Shown: positions 21,101 to 23,631 of the stretch, piece by piece
Layout: each line of letters starts with the position of its first letter
Position numbering within the stretch: position 1 is the stretch's first letter
Virus record (IMG/VR): IMGVR_UViG_3300030382_001812
Coordinates: 1-23,631 of that record
From: a virus
DNA: 23,631 nt
Reading direction: 5' to 3' (one strand)
The notes under the pieces: generated by a model
What the model was told of the DNA's origin: nothing
What the model saw: the letters and a program-made list of their open reading frames with translations, nothing else
Databases searched by the model: none
Program-made: the position numbers and the translations under genes

Positions 21101-23631
21101 ATGCAAGTGTTGTTTATGCAGGCTCTGGTGATGATTTATATGTTGGTGGTGGCGATAGTGCTAATGTTAGATTCTTTAATGGTTTAGCAACTCAATTTTA
21201 TGGAACAGTTGATATTGATAGCACTTTAAATGTTGATGGAAATTCAACTTTGGTAGGGAATGTGACTGTTGGAACAAGACAAGGACTAAAACCAAGTGAA
21301 TTTGGATATAGTTCAAGTTACAAAACATTAATTGTTGGAAGTGCAGGAACAACCTATGGAACTGATGCAACTACATTATGTTTCAATGTGGATGTAAGTG
21401 GAAATTCAAGTGGCTCTTATACTGGTGCAGGAGCTGAATATATGTTTAGAAATGTAGGTGCTTTTAAAAGTCCTAATGTTGGTAATGATGGTTATAATAC
21501 TATTATGGAATGGGATTCTACAGCAAACGCAACTTTTGCAGGTGATGTTACTATTGGAAATACAACTATTGTACAACCCTTAACAGTAGCAGGAAATGTG
21601 TTATTTAGAACAACTACAGCAGATGGTTTTGAAAATAGATTTCAATTTATAGCAGGAGGTGCTGCTGATGCAGGTAACTTTTATGTTTATGATGGTTCTG
21701 AGGTGGCTAAAGTTAGGTTAAATGGTTCAGGAGATTCATATATTAATGGAGGAAATGTTGGAATTGGTTCTACTAGTCTTGCAAATATATCTGGTGCAGT
21801 AGCAACTTTAACTTTTGGAAGCACAAGTGCAACTGTAAGTGGTGGAATAGCTTTTCAAGCTAACTCAACTGATGAGGTTTTAACCTATTGGGAAAATGAT
21901 TATTTATTATTTCAAGGAAGGGTAAGTGATTGTGGGTTTAAGTTTCTTAATAATGATACCAATGTATTAATGCAAATTGATTCAGGTGGTAATGTTGGAA
22001 TTGGAACAACAAGCCCAAATAGTTATAGCAGTCAAACCACATTGACAATTAATGGTAGTTCTTATGGTCGTTTGGACTTAGAAAGTGGTGGTACTATTAG
22101 AAGTTCATTATTCTCAACTACTGCAAATACAACTTTGGATGTTCAAAGTGGGTTCTTCTCAATAGATGTTGGTAGTGAACGTATGCGTATAGATACTAAT
22201 GGAAATGTTGGAATTGGAGTAACGCCTAGTTCGTGGGAAATAATATCAGAAAGTAATGCGTTACAATTTTATGGTTCTTATATTTATAATTATAGAGATA
22301 CTAATTTACTTATAGGAAATAATGCTTACTATGATGGAACTTGGAAATATTACAAATCTAGTATAGGTGCAACTAAATTTAATAGTGGTAATGGTTCTTT
22401 TGATTTTGCAGTATCTTCTACTGGAACTGCAAATAATGCAATTACTTGGATAGATGCATTAAAAATAGACAGTTCAGGAAATGTTGGAATTGGAACGACT
22501 TCAATAGATGAAAAATTACAAGTAGAAGAAGGTAATATAAAAATTGAAGCTGGGGCAAATTCAGATATTAAAGGATTAATACTTGCTCATACTGGTCAAA
22601 CAGGAAACCAAACTTTATTGGTTCAAAATTCTATTAATCCAAGAGGACATTTATATACAACTGAAAGGTCTTTAAGAATAGAAGCTGGTGCAGATGGTAG
22701 TACAGGAACAAGTGAAACATTAGATTTTTGGGTTAATGGCTCTGAAAGAATGATGATTGACACCACAGGAAATGTGGGAATTGGTGAAACTTCTCCTACT
22801 GATGGAAAAGTTCAAATAAAAACTGCTTCTGCTATTGGATGGACACCTACTGCTTTTATGTCAGGAACTAATCTTAGGTTAGCTACAGGAGGAACTGCTG
22901 CACAAAATATTACAACAGGTATTTCAATGGGTATAGGTGGAGCTGCTGAAGCTTATATTGGAGCGGTCCAAAATGTATCTACTTATGCTGATATAGTTTT
23001 TCAAACATATCACGCTGCTTATGGCGAAAGAATGCGTATTACAAGTATCGGAAAAGTTGGAATTGGAATTACAACCCCAGCCTTTATTTTAAATACACGA
23101 GGAACAGGTACATCGGAGAGAGTGTGTGTCGATAGTGAAAATTCAAGTGGAACAGCAGGTGTTTATTTTAGAGTTTTTACTCCAAATGGTTCTCCATCTA
23201 CAACTCTACAAGCAAATGGAACTATTGCAACTCAATCAAATGGAGATATGCACTTCTTTACAGGAACAACGAGTGAGTCTTTAAAAATGGTTATAGAAGC
23301 AGGAGGGTATGTTGGAATTGGAACAAGTGACCCTGCTTATGATTTACAAGTTGGAACAGGTAGTTCATCAATAGCGATGGGTAATGAGGCAACTCTAAAT
23401 GGAACATCACGATTAAAATTTTTAGGTTCAAATAGTGTTACAAACTGGCAAATATCTCATAATGATTCAATATCAGGTGCTTTAGAATTTATGCCTTCAA
23501 CAGCAGGGGGTGGTTCAACTTTTACAACTCCTGCTTTAGTTTTTGCAAGTACAGGAATACCAACATTTTCGTATCGTGTAAATTTTAATGGTAGAATATA
23601 TGGAACTCAAGCTGATTTTAGTGGTGCTGTA
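18151..23631 (+). CDS. Giant repetitive tail fibre/adhesin, 3' end beyond window
   Basis: The frame from ATG 18151 stays open for 1,827 codons to the last base, so the C-terminus is missing. The start MGALTGNTISSSYLGLLKTG and LTFSNDDDTGLYKTG are typical of phage fibres. The rest is Gly/Ser/Thr/Asn-rich and predicted beta, with two recurring modules: GNVGIG (nine copies from 19471 on) and GNATFAG-like strands, plus SGTANTITKWTDSDTIG repeated at 20320-20370. GNVGIGT-type repeats commonly precede a C-terminal S74 intramolecular chaperone that trims itself, expected downstream but not seen. The protein should form trimeric fibres that bind the host surface. Codon use is Gly/Thr-driven but AT-rich as elsewhere. 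Confidence 0.88.
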   Translation, partial: MGALTGNTISSSYLGLLKTGDNAILNSTLRLIEDGGGTDSSIKLSTTQLGLADGSNTVPSLTFSNDDDTGLYKTGSGVVGITSAGVLSGEITLTGFRARKNATVAAPNYTFIGDDTTGLHSLATGELDLVTASNVRLNISNAGAIKLNNYGSGTFTGTVTQRLGVTSAGAIVEIPIGGGAVDGSGTANTITKWTDSDTIGDSIITDSGSAITISGTGENTISTSSTATLNIQSSGANGNNVYLALTSSDTEWRWTTNRGDQISGNQGDLFLREDTAGVNALIFETDTGNATFAGTITATTNGSAFGNISVDKINLGDTEKVIWGGGSDLQIYHSSDVSYIFTNNTFPLKIATETSGTPVTIGHSTSEVTIGDNLTVTGNLDVDGGVINLGVADTSSGHINAYENMTFNMDSDNDDTTRYFGFYTNGSDGSGTELLKIEESGNVGIGTDSPQNILHLKSNDPKIILEDGNAGTDEKVYAIYPAGSQYVLETQTDAYGAGQTIYAVDRTGTTVDGQKWYINNSEALVLDSSGNATFASNVALQSDAGNLTKSLSIYNLGTATNDDVVLGFKTHASRTYSIGIHRDSGLFTISTAENSVASSEIMTMALNGDMNFYSNGNATRNFIFQNTDTTNSSSRTTLQAIAGNRSIELQAYNADHLYINRTASTSLYIQRGGTTDMQITGTGAIKLDAYGSGSITGTSAYKLSVDSSGNVIETAIGAGAVDGSGTANRVTKWTDSDTIGNATMYDDGTNIGVGYTSAPTSPTGVTRFLAVEGTTAGIVLSDTGDAAYKWDIWNSSGGLFMKYNDTTFGVCQTSAGNVGIGETVPRSKLSVNSNGVPIFTAADMATTGLTVHNGATGTAIQIGTYDAGSYNYIQSSYVNSASTARELRFYNGAVNSLKLATDGNATFAGQVITSSSSSGDYVRMYGGSGTAQWDIYGSGENLRLSENSGGAGVLAVDTGATFGGNITINLDADSVLKLANGGTNASVVYAGSGDDLYVGGGDSANVRFFNGLATQFYGTVDIDSTLNVDGNSTLVGNVTVGTRQGLKPSEFGYSSSYKTLIVGSAGTTYGTDATTLCFNVDVSGNSSGSYTGAGAEYMFRNVGAFKSPNVGNDGYNTIMEWDSTANATFAGDVTIGNTTIVQPLTVAGNVLFRTTTADGFENRFQFIAGGAADAGNFYVYDGSEVAKVRLNGSGDSYINGGNVGIGSTSLANISGAVATLTFGSTSATVSGGIAFQANSTDEVLTYWENDYLLFQGRVSDCGFKFLNNDTNVLMQIDSGGNVGIGTTSPNSYSSQTTLTINGSSYGRLDLESGGTIRSSLFSTTANTTLDVQSGFFSIDVGSERMRIDTNGNVGIGVTPSSWEIISESNALQFYGSYIYNYRDTNLLIGNNAYYDGTWKYYKSSIGATKFNSGNGSFDFAVSSTGTANNAITWIDALKIDSSGNVGIGTTSIDEKLQVEEGNIKIEAGANSDIKGLILAHTGQTGNQTLLVQNSINPRGHLYTTERSLRIEAGADGSTGTSETLDFWVNGSERMMIDTTGNVGIGETSPTDGKVQIKTASAIGWTPTAFMSGTNLRLATGGTAAQNITTGISMGIGGAAEAYIGAVQNVSTYADIVFQTYHAAYGERMRITSIGKVGIGITTPAFILNTRGTGTSERVCVDSENSSGTAGVYFRVFTPNGSPSTTLQANGTIATQSNGDMHFFTGTTSESLKMVIEAGGYVGIGTSDPAYDLQVGTGSSSIAMGNEATLNGTSRLKFLGSNSVTNWQISHNDSISGALEFMPSTAGGGSTFTTPALVFASTGIPTFSYRVNFNGRIYGTQADFSGAV
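18577..20400 (+). repeat. Internal duplication in fibre, 1,620-nt offset
   Basis: The segment from GAIKLNNYGSG at 18577 to TIGDS near 18760 recurs from 20197 (GAIKLDAYGSG) to near 20380, with VDGSGTAN and TKWTDSDTIG identical. The two copies align without gaps at an offset of exactly 540 codons. They mark a repeated long module within the fibre. Confidence 0.8.
19471..23322 (+). repeat. Nine GNVGIG-type repeats in fibre
   Basis: GNVGIG or close variants (GKVGIG, GYVGIG) start at 19471, 20596, 21751, 21988, 22201, 22477, 22768, 23050 and 23305. From 21751 on the spacing is 213-291 nt. At DNA level the core is mostly GGAAATGTTGGAATTGGA. Some copies are followed by TxxP. They probably mark successive beta-structured segments. 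Confidence 0.85.

Noticed and set aside
18577-23322. Regularly spaced repeats as a CRISPR array
   Set aside because: The repeats are in-frame coding repeats of unequal spacing (213 nt and more), with no constant spacer length and no cas genes.
18151-23631. Minus-strand ORFs inside the fibre (for example 19538-19828 and 21176-21370)
   Set aside because: They are antisense shadows of the long plus-strand frame, with His/Leu/Gln-rich compositions that mirror the repeat codons.
1-23631. Genome-wide TAG recoding as in crAss-like phages
   Set aside because: Terminase, portal, capsid, helicase and other genes have full expected length without in-frame TAG, and several genes end in TAG.

Overview
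The window looks like part of a tailed double-stranded DNA bacteriophage genome, or a prophage, of a Bacteroidetes host, most likely a flavobacterium. The sequence is very AT-rich. Most genes lack a Shine-Dalgarno sequence and start after A-rich leaders. The box TAnnTTTG, the -7 element of Bacteroidetes promoters, stands just before five rightward transcription units. The head genes are HK97-type. No integrase, tRNA, CRISPR array or insertion sequence was recognised, so the lifestyle is open.

Layout. Positions 1-5615 read leftward (minus strand) as an early region. Going left from the control region they encode a 64-aa XRE-type HTH regulator, an unknown 61-aa protein, an SSB-like protein ending in LPF, a RecE/exonuclease VIII-like PD-(D/E)XK nuclease, a DNA methyltransferase, a second nuclease-like protein that overlaps it by ATGA, a helical 82-aa protein, a small membrane protein, and a Holliday-junction-resolvase-like protein. 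Next comes about 700 nt with its own promoter, AGGAGG motifs, tiny ORFs and a strong terminator, followed by three short overlapping genes and the edge of a fourth. Positions 5616-5819 form a divergent control region with three identical 13-mers and a 13-bp hairpin.

Positions 5820-23631 read rightward. They hold an unknown gene, a Twinkle/DnaB-like helicase and three small unknowns. The packaging and head genes follow: small and large terminase, portal, Mu F-like minor head protein, S78 prohead protease and HK97 major capsid protein. A strong terminator and new promoter come next, then the connector series (gp6-like connector, head closure, gp10-like, tail completion). A lysis-like segment follows (DUF5675 protein, small membrane proteins, 3TM holin), then a small basic protein and an HNH endonuclease. 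Last is a fibre gene open for 1,827 codons to the window edge.

How it fits together. The left arm looks like a recombination and DNA-modification module under the HTH regulator. The right arm carries replication, packaging, capsid, lysis and adsorption. No major tail protein or tape measure lies between tail completion and the fibre, so those genes are either outside the window or absent. The least explained parts are the 770-1500 transcript, the methyltransferase/nuclease pair, and the control region.
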